Shown here in pieces: positions 13,742-24,980 of a stretch of 64,000 nucleotides of DNA; the stretch's first letter is position 1; every line of letters begins with the position of its first letter. This DNA comes from Patagioenas fasciata (taxonomy: Eukaryota > Chordata > Aves > Columbiformes > Columbidae). The translations under genes were made by a program, and so were the position numbers. Where the stretch lies: positions 69,802,898 to 69,866,897 of the forward strand of contig NC_092521.1 in NCBI RefSeq assembly GCF_037038585.1, written 5' to 3'. Below the pieces are notes generated by a model, which had not been told where the DNA came from, ran no database searches, and saw only the letters and a program-made list of their open reading frames with translations.

Positions 13742-16700
13742 AATCACCTACCAAATTTGTTAGTAAAGACTTCAGATTCTTTGGTTGGTTTGTTTGTTTG
13801 TATTGTGGATTGCTATAGTAAAGCATGTCAGACTAAGAACTGATCCCAGGTGGACCACAAGAAAAACAGCCCTAACTATCTCCTCATGGACAACTACCTT
13901 TTAAAGATCTACATTGGAATCAATTTTAAATCCATCTAATGCACATCCTGCAAGTTCCAGTTAACGCACATTTTAAATCAAAATGTCATATGGTGTTGAC
14001 TTTCTTGGAGAAATCAAAATATACAGTCCCATTACAGTTACTGTTATTGAACAGAGCTGTCGTATTATCAAAACAGAAGATTCATTTAAGGAATTTTTTT
14101 TCAGGGAATCATGCTGCCTGTCAGATTTTTTGTCCCTGATTTTTTGATAACTTGCCAAATTAAGAAATTAGTTTATGTCAATCCAATCTATAGCTGTAGT
14201 CAGCTAATGAGAAATGAAGTCTGTACCACTCCTTACTTTTTGAAGATCAGATATATCCAAAGGGAGAAAAAATAAACTGAAAACAAGACAAAAGTAAAAC
14301 ACATGCTCTTCATATGCTCCTCATCTCAGCCCCACGTTGGAAGATATTTCCATGCGAATTCCTCTCTGTTGACTTATCTCTGGAAGAAGGGCTTATGCAA
14401 TGCAAGGGTGGAGCACAGTCAGAAATATAAGAAGGACAATTGTACCAGTCAAAAGTTACTGAGAAGTATAATTAGGGAAACTAAGCTGTGCTTACTCTGA
14501 ATAGATGGGACACCAAAATGCTTCTCTGAAAAACACATGAAGTGGGTATAACCAGTGCTGGCTACTCGTTTTGCACACAGACAATCTCAGTTGTCCCAGA
14601 AATGTGCCAGGCTCAGCAGGAAAAGGAGCGGGAGCGAACGCTGGAGCTCTGCAGGCTGTTTTAAGGCCTGGCAGCTGTACAAAGGCTACTTATGAACCCA
14701 GGGGATGCAGGGACTTTGCCCACACGGCATCTTTCTCTTTAATATTTTGCTGTTTCTGCTGCTGTGGTAACATGGGTGGGAATGCTGCCAAGTAGCTAGT
14801 GGCGTTCAGCTCCCCATGCAGGCATATGGTTTCTGAGGGACAACAAGTGACTGGCCTAGGCTGGCTTTACAAGGAAGGGAAATGACACTGAAGAAGGAAA
14901 CAGCAGAAAGAAGTTTAAAATGGACTTGGAATATGTTTGCCATACCGCTCAGCATATACTTTGCATCTCAGAGGCACGTACATATATGGTCCACTGAGCT
15001 CTTAGGTCTGGAAGGGTGTCTGACTCTTTGGAGAGTTTGTCTTCATCACATCCGTGAGGTTTCTGCTGCACCGGATTTACAAGGGACAGAGGTTCTACTG
15101 GATTGGCTGTTGTTAGCGAGGGATCCGCTTACTTGCATTTATCCTCATTATCCTATAGCACAGCTTGCCTCTTAAAAAAGAACCCAGTTCTGCTGTCATG
15201 TTTTCGGCCCAGTTATGTTGCCAATACCATCATCGCTGAGTCAAAGTTATAGTGGGGTAACTGAGAGGAAACCTTTGCGTAGTGTTTCCTTCCAGAAGGA
15301 TGGTGTACCTTGGAGCACTGCAGTCTGCAGGGGGCTCGATCCCTTGCTGCTCATACGAAAAGGAGTTAGGTGTCAAATCCATACAAGATTTTCTGATCTG
15401 GAACTTGACCCAACTAAGACATTTAAGACTAAAATTCCAACAAAGGTGGTGGCGATTAAGTTCAAGGACATATTTGCTCTTAAGCTTTCCAGGAGCTTGG
15501 AGCTGTACTTCTGTGCATGTCTTGAGTTGTCTCAGTCTTGGTGGAGTTGAGTGAGCAACTGAAGTCTTGCTTTGTACACATCCCTAACTAAGCCTACCAT
15601 AGGGAAGGTCAGTTCCACGAGTGTCCTCAGAGAACACTGAGCTTTCGGGGACCTGTTTCTCTCCACATGCGGTGGCTGTTGCTGTTTGCTGCTGAAATGC
15701 AAAATTCCTTTCCTCTGCCTGAGCACTACATAGCAGCCTGCTTATTTGCTTAGAAGAGCTGGAAATTTTAATTCCCTATTTGAATAGGGAATATTCAAAT
15801 ATATTTGGGTTCAAATCCATTCAGTTTCTTGAGACAAAGCCTGGCCAGTAGGAGAGAAGCTATTCTGGCAACAGGCAGCCCTGTTCCAGCCCCATCACCA
15901 GCCAGGTGGTGGTTATGGCAACTCACTCCACACAGAGCTGGACAGGCCTGAGTTTTAGTTCCCCTGCTGGGATTTTTTTTTTTTGCAGTTCACATACAAC
16001 CACCCCTGGTTAAAACACAGAAAATCAAGCATAGACAAGGGCCAGAAACCTGGTTGCCCTCATGCCAGGTGAGTGTCCTGAGCATGAGGAAACATGATTC
16101 GGTTGCTTAATATGTTATTTGTCTTCATAGACTAATGAATCTTGTTTTCTGCACAGTTGCAGCTGGAGGATGAAGAGCATATCCCTCCAGCCCACTCACA
16201 CTGACCTAATTTAGAGCTGCTAACTGCATAATCTCTGGGGAGTGGGGGGGTTCAAGCCCCCTTCCCACGCACACTGTGCAGCCAAAGCAGGGAACTACAC
16301 TTAGGACATCCACTTCCCAGGTTACAGCTTTAGCAGCTGGGTGTTATAGGAATGTGTGGCAACTATGGCAAAGGAGGAACATTAAAAAGTATAAGCCCTG
16401 CTCAGTTCTCTGAAAGGAAGGGGAAAAAAGGCAGAAGTGGGAAAAAAAATGCTTACAAAACTATATTTTGGAAGGGATCTGGTTTGCAGATCCTAACCGA
16501 ATGCAAGTATCTCCTTGCAGGTCTGTCAGGTGGGATTTAAGGTTCCTCTCCCCACCCAGCCAGATTTATTGGCTAAGTCTAAGCAGGTGCATGCTAAGCC
16601 GCTTGGGGTTGTTATTGCAGGCACCTAACACTCTTTGTGCACTTTATGGATCTATGGCACAGGATTCAGACTCTGCTCAAAGGCCTGACATCTTAAACAC

Positions 16701-16779
16701 AGGGTATTACACCAGCTTACGCTGAGTCACCTAAGCCCTTTTATTGAATCTGGCCCCAGTGCATTTTTCAGGCTTATTT

Positions 16780-16860
16780 GCAGAGCGGTAGGTATTATTA
16801 CCAGCAGTAACTGGGTTAATAACAGGGCCTCCAAGAGAGAAAGCAATTTGTAACACCTGT
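16780..16860 (+). repeat. Possible MIR/L2-like trace
   Basis: The segment 'GCGGTAGGTATTATTACC' resembles the MIR/L2 core 'GAGGTAGGTATTATTATCC', and is followed at about the expected distance by 'AAGAGAGAAAGCAATTTG'. The intervening bases match poorly, so this is only a candidate. Confidence 0.3.
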
Positions 16861-16921
16861 GATGCTCTGACTGAAACATGTTCATTATCCCTGTTCCTGG
16901 TTATGTAATAAGCAGAACAAT

Positions 16922-17131
16922 AAAAAAAAAAAAAAATACTTCTCTTTGCAGAAATCTGTATGATACCTGCTGCCTCTATATGGCCACTGTATCCTGTTTG
17001 CTCAGTACTTGCGCAGTTACAGTTGCCTGGAATGTCCTCAGCAGAATGCCCCTTGAGTTATAGTAACTAGGCATGGATTGAAAAAATAAATACAGCAAAT
17101 GCCAAAAAAAAAAAAAAAAAAAAGAGAGAGA
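16922..17131 (+). repeat. Two A-runs, the second preceded by AATAAA
   Basis: A run of 15 A (16,922-16,936) and a run of 20 A (17,104-17,123, followed by GAGAGAG) bracket about 167 bases. An AATAAA hexamer at 17,085-17,090 ends 13 bases before the second run. That spacing is typical of a polyadenylated 3' end, so the second run could be the tail of an inserted retrocopy. No parent gene is recognised and no convincing target-site duplication was found. Confidence 0.35.
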
Positions 17132-18390
17132 CATTTATCTTCACTGTGGACAGACAGTTGTTGTTGCACACTTGAAGGCTGACAGATGTAGTTTGCTGGC
17201 AAGTGGGTGAGAAAAAAGCAATATCCTAATTCATGTTTGGGGGGAGGGGTGAGGCTTTTCTTCTTCAGTTTGAGAGAAAAAGTTCTGAAAACTCTCAAAG
17301 TTGTTCTCGGCAGCTCTATACACAACATATGGTCCTTCCTGAGCTTTTGACCATTCCCAATGTGGGACTCCGCCAAATGAAAGCTAAACAAAAGTTACCC
17401 TTACAAAAATATTTAGGAAGCCCTGTTTTAGAAGTGAGTGCACATGTTGGCTGTGACTCAGAGCACACCCACACACTGGGTAGACAGATTAGCATCTAAA
17501 CCACTAGGCAAGTTCCAATTCTCACTCAGAAGGTCAAAAAAGCCTGGGAAATGGCCATTGCTCCTTTTCTCCTCAACACAATCATTTTTTTCCAGATTAC
17601 AAAGTCCTTTTGGATGGCATGGCAGCAGTGAAGTCAACTGCTTTACTGCCATAAACAATTGCATTCCAAGTTGGGAACCAATTTTGTCATTTCTAGACAA
17701 GAGAATAAAGAGGGAATAAAATAAGTAAAAAAATAAAACCCGACACACCAATTCCAAACCTTTTCCTTTGGATTTGTTTGTTGTAACATTTGTTTCTGCT
17801 CCACAGAATCCACTGGGATTTGTAAAACATTCACTAGGGAGGCCCATATTAGATGGAAGAGAGATGAAAGCCAAAAGCCTCCTTGATAATATGTTTGTTT
17901 TGTCCAAAACCAGAGAAGGTCAAATCTGACGGTTTTTTGTTTTGTTTTTCATTTGGTGTGATATTATCAGAACACAACAGCTCAAAAGACCAAGACTGCC
18001 ATATGCATTTCACTTGGCTTCCACATACTGTAGCTGGCCTGCTTCCAAACCACCTGTGAATAATGTCCCTGCAGCTCCTCTGTGTTGCCAGGAAGGTAAC
18101 GGGTGCCCATCTCCTCTGCCCTCCTTCCCCCACTGAGAAAGCACAGGAATGGAGTTTCGGGTAGAGCTAATAGCACTAGGGACCTTTATGAGGTCAGAAA
18201 TTAACTTGTTCTGAAGTCTGAGGTACTTCCTATCCAGGGGAGAAAAGAAAAAAAAAAAGCGGTCATCCAAAAATTTCTGTACTGATGCACATTTAATGGG
18301 TTGTTACTGGAAATGTGTGGGTTGTCCTGAAACCCTAGGTTTAGTCTTTTCTAGAAACCTCAGACATTCATGCAACCTAAAACATTAATA

Positions 18391-18510
18391 TTTGTAGAAT
18401 GAAAAAACAAAGGAAATAAAGCTCAAAGCTTCTAGAGGTGACAAAGGTATATAAACAAGAGTGAGGCAGAAGTAAGGTCAGAATCAAAACCATTTTCAAG
18501 ATTCCCAGCC
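18391..18510 (+). repeat. Possible MIR/L2-like trace
   Basis: 'GAATGAAAAAACAAAGG', 'GGTGACAAAGG' and 'GAGGCAGAAGTAAGGTCAG' fall in the order of MIR/L2 3' motifs. Identity to the family is low and was judged by eye only. Confidence 0.28.
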
Positions 18511-19553
18511 ATGATATCAAATCGAAATCTGATTGCAAAAGGAACCTGGCTAGTTAGGCAATATATGACATCCAGTATTCTGAGTTAACTCTAGAGTTTT
18601 TGTCTGTGCTTCTACTGTTGTGGTCCAGATAATGAGGAGGCAGATAACATACAGTGGGCATGGAGAGTGACAGCAGACTCTGAGCAGAAGAAGAAAGAGT
18701 TTTTCATTTTTATTTTTTTTTTAATGATAATGCAGGAAAAGGATCAGAAAATCACAACGATGCAAATTTCAGTAATATCAGAACAGCTCAGAGCTCTATT
18801 CACTGCTTCAGACTTGCTGTGACAGAAATAACAACAAATCTACAAGGTGCATGGCTATTATTAATATTGCAGCTGTACAGACAAAGCAGAGGTCAGTTAA
18901 ATTTTTATTTGCAAAACCATGGGTGGAAATACTAACCTTGCTGGCTTGCAATTTGGATTTCTCTTCCCCCAGCATGGCTTTTCTCTGAGCTGCCTGTTGA
19001 TCTCCGCACTTCAGAGGCAAATGGCCTTACCATCACCCTAGGGAATCCTCTGCCAATGTTAAAACCAGCAGGAACAAGGGAAAAAAATAAATGGCAAGGA
19101 TGAGATATTTTTCTACCTTCATTCCTCCCACTGGTGCTGTGTTCGAGGTAGTCCAAGAAGTTGGACTGCAGCTCCCACTTAATTCACGACTGTAAGACAA
19201 ACATCTACAGAAGTGTCTAGAACTGATCCTCAGTAAAGCCTGCTTTTCTTCTGCATTTGCAGTGTCATTTCAACAGGCTAGCTCTTGTTGCCTCTTCCAG
19301 AGTAATCATCGTGCATTCAACAGTGAGGGTTCTCTTGCCAAAAAGTTTTTCTTATCAGGATTATGCTTTTACAAGGAGAAATGTCAAAGAATCTATATGA
19401 TTAATCTTCTGAACTTTTCCTGTTAATAAATACAGAATTCCCTCTGCTTCAGAAAGGTTTTCCATTAACGCTTTTCCTTCAACATTGAGTGGAACTTTTA
19501 AAGTTTATCCGAGTTATTTGCGAGACTATTCCTATTTGGATTTGGGGTTTATT

Positions 19554-19573
19554 TTGGTTTGGTTTGGTTTTTA
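19554..19573. repeat. (GGTTT)n short tandem repeat
   Basis: Three consecutive GGTTT units lie inside a T-rich tract. Confidence 0.75.
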
Positions 19574-20478
19574 ATTAAAAAAACACCACCTTTCAGTAAG
19601 AATACTTTTATTTTCATTCAGTTTTACTTTATTAAATAAATGAGGGCAGATCCTTTCCTCCCATCATAGTTCTGCAGGAAGGAGCTACCCAGTCTTCCTA
19701 TGAGCAGTAGTTCACACTCAGAGAAAGCAATACTAGGCAATTTCGTTATGCATCATTAAAGAGAAATTACCAGCGGTGGGGGGATGGGGAAAAAGGCACA
19801 TTTCTATAGGACGTGCTGTGCATGAGGATCATCCTCGGAAGGAGCGAGGGACCATTACTGTAGGGTGACATTTGCCATGGTCATGACACAGGATGGGCTG
19901 GCAGCGCCTGCCTCCCTGTTGTTTTGTAATCACCTAAGAGGACAGGAAGCTATTGACCATTAAGTCTGTTCTAATAGCTAGTAGTCATGGCTTCTATGAC
20001 TGAAAAGCCTATGGAAACTGTGGTTCTGTTCTGCCATTTCAGATTTTGCCCGTAGCATTTGTTTATACATTGTGGGAGGGCTCAGGCAACTTGGCTTCCT
20101 TCCTTCCACACCTCAGTATCATAGTTTGTTTGTTGTTTTTTCCCCGCCTCCTTGTTAGCTTTTTCTTCCTTTGCAATACCAGCTTCACTGCTGATCACCA
20201 AGGGCCCCACTCTGGGCCATGGGAGGAGAAGACCTAGGATGAGGGCTGGTGGCCAGCTGTCTCGGCATCTCCCCTTCCACCAGGCAGGCCAGAAGGTTGG
20301 GATGATGCATTGGGTTTGCATGGTGAGGTTTTGGTAGTGGCATGGCTAGGGGGTGGCTTCTGTGAGAAGCTGCCAGAAGCTTCCCCCATGTCTGACTGAG
20401 CCAATGCCAGCTGGCTCCAAGACAGACCCATCACTGCGCAGGGCTGAGCCCAGCAATAGTGGTAGCACCTCTGGGATA

Positions 20479-20488
20479 ATGTATTTAG
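20479..20488 (+). promoter_or_regulatory. LTR TATA-like box
   Basis: 'ATGTATTTAG' lies about 175 bases into the LTR, the expected U3 position of a core promoter. Whether it is active is unknown. Confidence 0.45.
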
Positions 20489-20602
20489 GAAAGGAAAAAT
20501 AATGCACAACTGCAGTCAGAAAGGAGGAGTGAGAATATGTGAGAGGAACAGTTCCACTGACACCAAGCTCAGTGCATGAGGGCAGTAAGTGCTCCAGGCA
20601 CT

Positions 20603-20975
20603 GGAGCAGAGATTCCCCTGCAGCCCATGCAGACTGTGTAAGGCTGGCTGTCCTTCTGCAGCCCATGGAGGTCCACAGTGGAGCAGAGATCCACGTGCAG
20701 CCCATGGTGGACCTCGCACCGGAGCAGGGGGATGTGCCCAAAGGAGGCTGTGACCCCGTGGGAAGCCCACACTGGAGCAGGCTCCTGGCAGGACCTGTGA
20801 CCCTATGGAGACAGGAGCCCATGCTGGAGCAGGTTATCTGGCAGGAACTGTGACCCTGTGGGTGACCCACGCTGGAGCAGTCAGTTCCTGAAGGACTGCA
20901 CCCCATGGAAGGGACCCATGCTAGAGCAGTTCAATGAAGTACTGCAGTCCATGGGAAGGACTCACGTTGGAGCAG
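20603..20975 (+). repeat. Diverged tandem array inside the LTR (about 41-53 base unit)
   Basis: The heptamer GGAGCAG (one copy AGAGCAG) recurs at 20,603, 20,680, 20,721, 20,774, 20,826, 20,874, 20,923 and 20,969. It is usually preceded by 'CC(C/A)A(C/T)(G/A)CT' and followed by a 'CTG...CCC(A/G)TGG' block. After the first interval of 77, spacings are 41, 53, 52, 48, 49 and 46, indicating an internally amplified, later diverged repeat. Confidence 0.75.
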
Positions 20976-21177
20976 GAAAAGAATGTGAGGAGGAAGGAGC
21001 ATCAGAGACGTGCAACAAACTGACCACAACCCCCATTCCCTGTCCCCCTGTGCTGCCAGGCATGAGGAAGAAGAGAATTTGGGAGTAAAGTCAAGCCCAG
21101 GAAGAAAGGAGGGGTGGAGGGAAGGTGTTTCAAGATTTGTTTTTATTTTCTCATTGCCTGTTTCTGGTTTGATTGGT

Positions 21178-21183
21178 AATAAA
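21178..21183 (+). terminator. LTR polyadenylation signal AATAAA
   Basis: A canonical hexamer in an AT-rich segment about 185 bases before the LTR end, consistent with the R/U5 boundary lying just downstream. Confidence 0.6.
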
Positions 21184-22149
21184 TTAAACTAATTTCCCGA
21201 AGTCAGGTCTGTTTTTCCTATGACAGTAACTGGTGAGCAATCTCCCTGTCCTTATCTTGACCCATGAGACTTTCATTATATTTTCTCTCCCTGTCCAGCT
21301 GAGGAGGGGGAGTGATAGAGTGACTTTGGTGACCACCTGGCATCCAGCCAGAGTCAACCCAACACAGATGTTTTTTTACCTCCAAAGGGTTCCTGGTGGG
21401 GAAGTGTGCCTGGTCTTCCAGCTGCTTGTGGGTTCAGCTGGAGGCATCCAGCCCCGAAGCAAGCGTTCAGTCCAACGCTGTGCAACAAACGTTGCTTTTA
21501 TGACCTGTTGAACATTTTCCATCATTTTGGAAGAAATTGGCCAGGCTGGACTCTCACAGCTTTACCCAGACCACCTCGCTGGTGCAATTCACTCTGATTC
21601 TTCATTAGAAATGCCACTGTTATTTATCAGCCAGCTTTTGGTATTTGTAGCTAAAGTGCCCAGGTCAATGAAGGAGAAAGATGAGCAGGATTCTCCCTAA
21701 GCATCTTCTCGAATGACCTTTTGCAGCTTGAGCTCACCTGCCATACAGGTCAACCCACGGAAAACTGTTCCTCAGAAGCAAAGTGAGGCTACCAAATGTG
21801 TTCCATTGGCCAGCCCTGACCTGAGTCAAAATTTGTGGGGAGCTGTTAAGTTGCTAAGCCACAGGCATGTCAGCAAAAGGAGTGGGAGAAAGTACAGGCT
21901 CCCGGTGGGGAAGTAGACTGGACAACTGCTTCCAGGTTCCAGAGGGACTATGAACTGAATATCACTGTTGTTTGATTTGCTGTCATTTGTTTTTCTCTGC
22001 TGTGTAAAGGATTAGCAGCAGCAGCAACTACCAGACAGAAATCCTGCTGTCTCCCAGCTGTTGCTGAAAATATATAATATTCATGTGTAAAGTCAAATTT
22101 CTTCAGCTCTACAAAAAGCAAGACATACGTGTAGTATCCAAAATTTTCA

Positions 22150-22170
22150 AAACAAACAAACAAACAAAAA
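22150..22170. repeat. (AAAC)n simple repeat
   Basis: Four AAAC-type units in a row within AT-rich DNA. Confidence 0.85.
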
Positions 22171-24882
22171 GAACCACAGTCATTTTAGCAACATGAAGTG
22201 TCCTCTCCTTAACACTGGAGCATGCCATTTTCTTAAGTGTATTAGATTCTGTTAGGCTGGAACAGACAACACATTTAATGCCCCAGGACTTCAGTGATAT
22301 TTTGAACAATAACTTTTACTGCTATCCTGGTATTATTGCTTGAATTCTTAATGAGGCCAATGAAACTGTATTCATCAGATTAATTTCTCTGAAGTATTTT
22401 GTCTATTCTAGGAAATGAACAACAGGTTACTATATAAAAGAAAAACAGTGTATATGAGACTTGAAGCAGAGCATATTAGCAGTAATCAAGTTCATGCTGA
22501 TTATCTTTGCAGACCCATAGGTATGTGTGGTGCTTTGTAAGCAAATATTATGACAAGCCTGTGCTTTTTTTTCAGCAGGCAATAATCTATCAGATGACTC
22601 ATTCCATTATCTTGATTTTATATGCTCAGAAAATCTAATATTGAAAACCTGGAAAGATGCACCAGACTAGTTACTGTGATGAGTAAGCATACTGAATGCA
22701 CCACATGTTGTCAGTGAAAAGGCAGGGCTGCGTTTCCATCTCAGATACACAATTCAGTATTTTCATACCATATATGTTTTAAAGGTGGTCACCATGCATT
22801 TTACTAGATTAAATCTTGTTTAACCAAGGGAGGAAAACAGATCTGCAAGGCATTGTTTGAATCAAGTACATTGCTATATCTGCTGAGACCATGTCAACAC
22901 TACAACAAAACTCTTGCAAATTCTTCCTGCTGCCCCATAGCCACAGTCCTTTCCTAAACTGGGGTGCAGATGTTTACAAAACATGAGTGTTGATTCCTAA
23001 CAGAGAAAGCTAAAAACCAACAGCAGAGTGCAGCTACTTGGCAAGTTCTGTGAGCTTGAAGGAAAGACAACTATCAAATGGAGTGGATATACTAGCTTCT
23101 TCCCTCCAGAAAGATGCTTGCATCATTTCCCACGGTTACTTCTCTGCACAGAACATATCTGTTGTGTTTTCTGTCAGATAAAATGAGTTAAATGGAAAGC
23201 TGATTCATGACACTGGAATCTTGAGAGGATAAGCTTCCTGGCAAAAAGGACTTCTCTCTGGTCTGATTAACACTGATGATCCTGCTGGGAAGGAATACTT
23301 AATAAATAACATACTACAAGCTATAGATATATATGGTTGTAGTGGATGTTGCCACAGCCCCCTAGGCACAGTGGCAGAACAGCCTGCATGTGCTAAATGA
23401 AACAGGGCAGTTCCCAGCCTGGCAGATTGGGTAGCTGTGTGTACATGGAAAATTTGACTTTATAAGGATATGGCAAATTCCTTCCTCACTTTCTGTGCCA
23501 CTGGAAGATGTGTCCAAGATGGGTGTAGTGATTTTCCTGAGTCTGAGCCACAGGACATCTGCTGGAGAACTAAAGGGAGGAGAATTTCTGCAAGTAATTG
23601 GTGGTGACGGATGATAACAACTTCTCCAGGGCTGTGGCCTCTCCACCGTGGGAGGGGACCAGACTCAGAGGGCAGCTGGGTCCCAGCCCAGCTCAGCAAT
23701 ACCACCTTCAAATCAGGCTGTGCTGGCTTCTTTCCTCATATCTCCAGGGTTTCACCCCCACACCACTGCAGACCTCTTGCCAGCTGTGTGCTCTACCCAT
23801 CCCACAGTGGAGGAGCTTATGGCTGGAGACCCCTCAGATAGTGCTCCATATGTAGGTTGGCCAGATCAGGGTTTCATGTAATCTACTGTCAGCCAGCGAG
23901 TGTAAAACATACAGAGTTGAGTAAGGTTTTTCAAGTTATAAGCTTAGCGAAAGTATCTAACTTTAAAAACGAAGGACAGGGAGCTGGCTCTACAGTGGTT
24001 ACAAAATGGAAATGGTTAGCAGCTTTTAAAAGAAAATCCACTGTGTCTGCAAAAATACATAGAAAAAAATAGGAAAGAACAGATAAAGCAAACGAAAAGG
24101 AGAGGTGAAAGATACTACTTTCATTTACTGGTAGGATGCCAATTTGCAATTACTAGATATTAAGAAGGTGAAAGGTGTGAATTATAATGACAAAAGAGTC
24201 ATTAAGCCAAATTTCAAAAAATATCTTCAAACTTTGCCTTGTTTCTGATGTAATATAATCTCATTTTAGATCTATATTTATCTTTAAAGGAGTGAATTAA
24301 CCTGCTTTGCAATTGTGGACCAGTTTATCGTGCTTTTGCTCACGATGGGGGAATAGTGTCACAGGGCAGTTGCTACAGGGCACTCAGTACACCCAAGTGG
24401 TTTATGTTGCCTTGCACAGGCAATCACACTGTCCCTTGGCTCTTTTTTGCCTCTAAATCTTGCAGCCACTCCTAGTGGGATCCCAGTATTGTCATACCCT
24501 CTCTGTCCAGTTCCCAGAAAAGCCCAGCTGCATTTGGAGGTTTAAGGCCACTTCTGTGGAAGACAGTATTAGTGTTTTACTAATAACCTATGAACAGGCT
24601 TTTTTCAAAATACTATTGATTCTTCTACTCACATGCACAATACGTTATAGCAAAGGCTGAAACAGGTCCATTTCCATATTTCTGAATCTTTCCTTGAAAA
24701 CACATACATTCCTTTCAATCTAGATCTCCACCACTGGCTAGGAACAACCTGCTCTGTGATGAGGAGGCTTTTTCTTCTCTTCCAGGGCCTGCCTTGCCAT
24801 AGTTTAAACTTTCCATAATACTCACAGATCATTTGGTCTACATGGATTTCTAGATGCAAGATACAGCAGCATTTTGGGATCA

Positions 24883-24980
24883 TCTTTTTGTTTGGTTGGT
24901 TGGGGTTTTTTTATTTTCTTTGTTTGGCTGTTGCTTTTTGGTTTTTTCCCCTTTTTTTTCTTTTTCTCTTTTTTTCTTTC
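24883..24980. repeat. T-rich/pyrimidine-rich low-complexity tract
   Basis: About 100 bases made almost wholly of T with interspersed G and C, becoming a pure pyrimidine run toward the right end. It gives rise to a Phe-rich chance open frame. Confidence 0.8.

Larger units (their letters stand above)
12984..20305. other. Non-coding stretch, no gene seen
   Basis: No supported coding exon or RNA gene lies here. Contents are T-rich and A-rich runs (13,721-13,741; 16,922-16,936; 17,104-17,131), overlapping hairpins at 15,771-15,801, possible old MIR/L2 traces (16,780-16,860 and 18,391-18,510) and a (GGTTT)n tract at 19,554-19,573. Open frames up to 149 codons show no known domain and overlap on both strands, as expected by chance. 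Confidence 0.5.
20306..21366 (+). mobile_element. Solo LTR of an avian endogenous retrovirus
   Basis: A 1,061-base element begins TG and ends CA, with near-matching 5-base flanks (GATGA before, GATGT after; 4 of 5 identical), as left by retroviral integration. A TATA-like 'ATGTATTTAG' lies at about 20,479-20,488. A polyadenylation signal AATAAA lies at 21,178-21,183, so the element reads on the plus strand with a short U3, an unusually long R (about 690 bases) and a U5 of about 165 bases. I recognise the sequence as a widespread avian LTR type, but the exact subfamily and retrovirus class were not assigned. No gag, pol or env lies on either side, so this is a recombined solo LTR. Open frames across it are chance products of its GC-richer content. 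Confidence 0.85.

Noticed and set aside
17458-17907. 149-codon minus-strand frame
   Set aside because: No family recognised, and overlapping frames on the opposite strand are equally plausible.
20346-20906. 186-codon minus-strand frame
   Set aside because: It lies wholly inside the solo LTR on the antisense strand; it reflects the LTR's repeats and base composition, not a gene.
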